64,000 bases of DNA from Croceibacterium atlanticum (lineage in GTDB: Bacteria > Pseudomonadota > Alphaproteobacteria > Sphingomonadales > Sphingomonadaceae): assembly GCF_001008165.2 (NCBI RefSeq), contig NZ_CP011452.2, positions 558,001 through 622,000 of the forward strand, in the 5' to 3' direction. The position numbers and the translations under genes are program-made. The notes under the pieces are model-generated. The model was given only the letters and a program-made list of their open reading frames with translations, did not search any database and was not told where the DNA came from. How positions within the stretch are numbered: position 1 is the stretch's first letter; every line of letters starts with the position of its first letter. Shown piece by piece: positions 63,838 to 64,000 of the stretch.

Positions 63838-64000
63838 ATGCATATGCGTCATGATCCATCAGCGCCTGCCGCGCCTGAAATAGCCTTCGACGATTTCCTC
63901 AAGACCGATATCCGTGTCGGCACGATAGTAGAGGCGGAACCTTTCCCGGAGGCGCGCAAGCCGGCCTTTCGCCTGGTGATCGACTTCGGCCCGGCCATCG
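63838..64000 (+). CDS. CsaA-like tRNA-binding protein, 3' end outside window
   Basis: The first 54 codons are visible: after '[20 protein letters not shown]' comes '[20 protein letters not shown]' and '[14 protein letters not shown]', the start of the OB-fold EMAP/CsaA tRNA-binding domain. Free-standing CsaA proteins are about 110-120 residues, so roughly half is present. The role in tRNA binding or secretion chaperoning is from the family. A second in-frame ATG two codons on is an alternative start. Confidence 0.82.
   Translation, partial: MHMRHDPSAPAAPEIAFDDFLKTDIRVGTIVEAEPFPEARKPAFRLVIDFGPAI

Overview
The window is high-GC chromosomal DNA from an alphaproteobacterium, most likely a member of the Sphingomonadales (Erythrobacter, Altererythrobacter or Novosphingobium-like). 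This rests on gene order and protein features: dusB-ntrB-ntrC-ntrY-ntrX-hfq-hflX in one block, an Hfq with two Sm domains in one chain, fused IspDF, and the order pyrG/secG/tpiA facing a PpiD-like foldase followed by trpEGDC. No rRNA gene is present, so the assignment is inference.

Left chromosomal part (1-30680). A tightly overlapping plus-strand operon encodes a D,D-carboxypeptidase (cut by the window edge), tmk, holB, metG, a TatD nuclease, an MBL hydrolase and a 56-residue membrane protein, followed by mazG. The minus-strand nitrogen/RNA-regulation block runs from dusB to hflX. Then come ispDF, pncC, a COQ10/START protein, lipA, a beta-carbonic anhydrase, an NYN-LOTUS protein, two membrane proteins, a lipoprotein, mutL and the rod-shape operon mreBCD-mrdA-mrdB. 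A tRNA-Lys(CTT) ends this part.

Island (30711-49275). A tyrosine recombinase has inserted 18.5 kb at the 3' end of tRNA-Lys, leaving a perfect 46-bp repeat at both ends and pushing the tRNA's probable terminator to 49298. Next to the integrase is an AlpA-primase-DUF3631 module, as in phage satellites (PICI/P4-like). The centre is a defence cargo. One part is a three-gene set (DUF6884-like, GIY-YIG-like, PD-(D/E)XK-like). The other is a five-gene operon: Type III-like Res, a stand-alone PD-(D/E)XK protein, a Type III-like Mod, a TIR/deoxyribosyltransferase-like protein, and a UvrD-family helicase with an N-terminal RelE/ParE-like domain. A serine resolvase group lies at the left end. The island also holds four copies of a 14-bp interrupted palindrome, a strongly structured non-coding stretch before the Res operon, and a 17-bp repeat near each end. 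This is the best candidate in the window for an undescribed system.

Right part (49276-64000). Between the displaced tRNA-Lys terminator and a minus-strand tRNA-Arg(CCT) lie relics of an older phage: a frameshifted terminase end and an internally deleted integrase. Then come DUF1178, a nitrilase, grxC, and an hsp20 gene preceded by an RpoH-type promoter and a three-hairpin ROSE RNA thermometer, followed by pyrG, secG, tpiA, a PpiD-like foldase, trpE-trpG-trpD-trpC, a PilZ protein and the start of a CsaA-like tRNA-binding protein. Genes were read directly from sequence with no database search; family names rest on recognised motifs.
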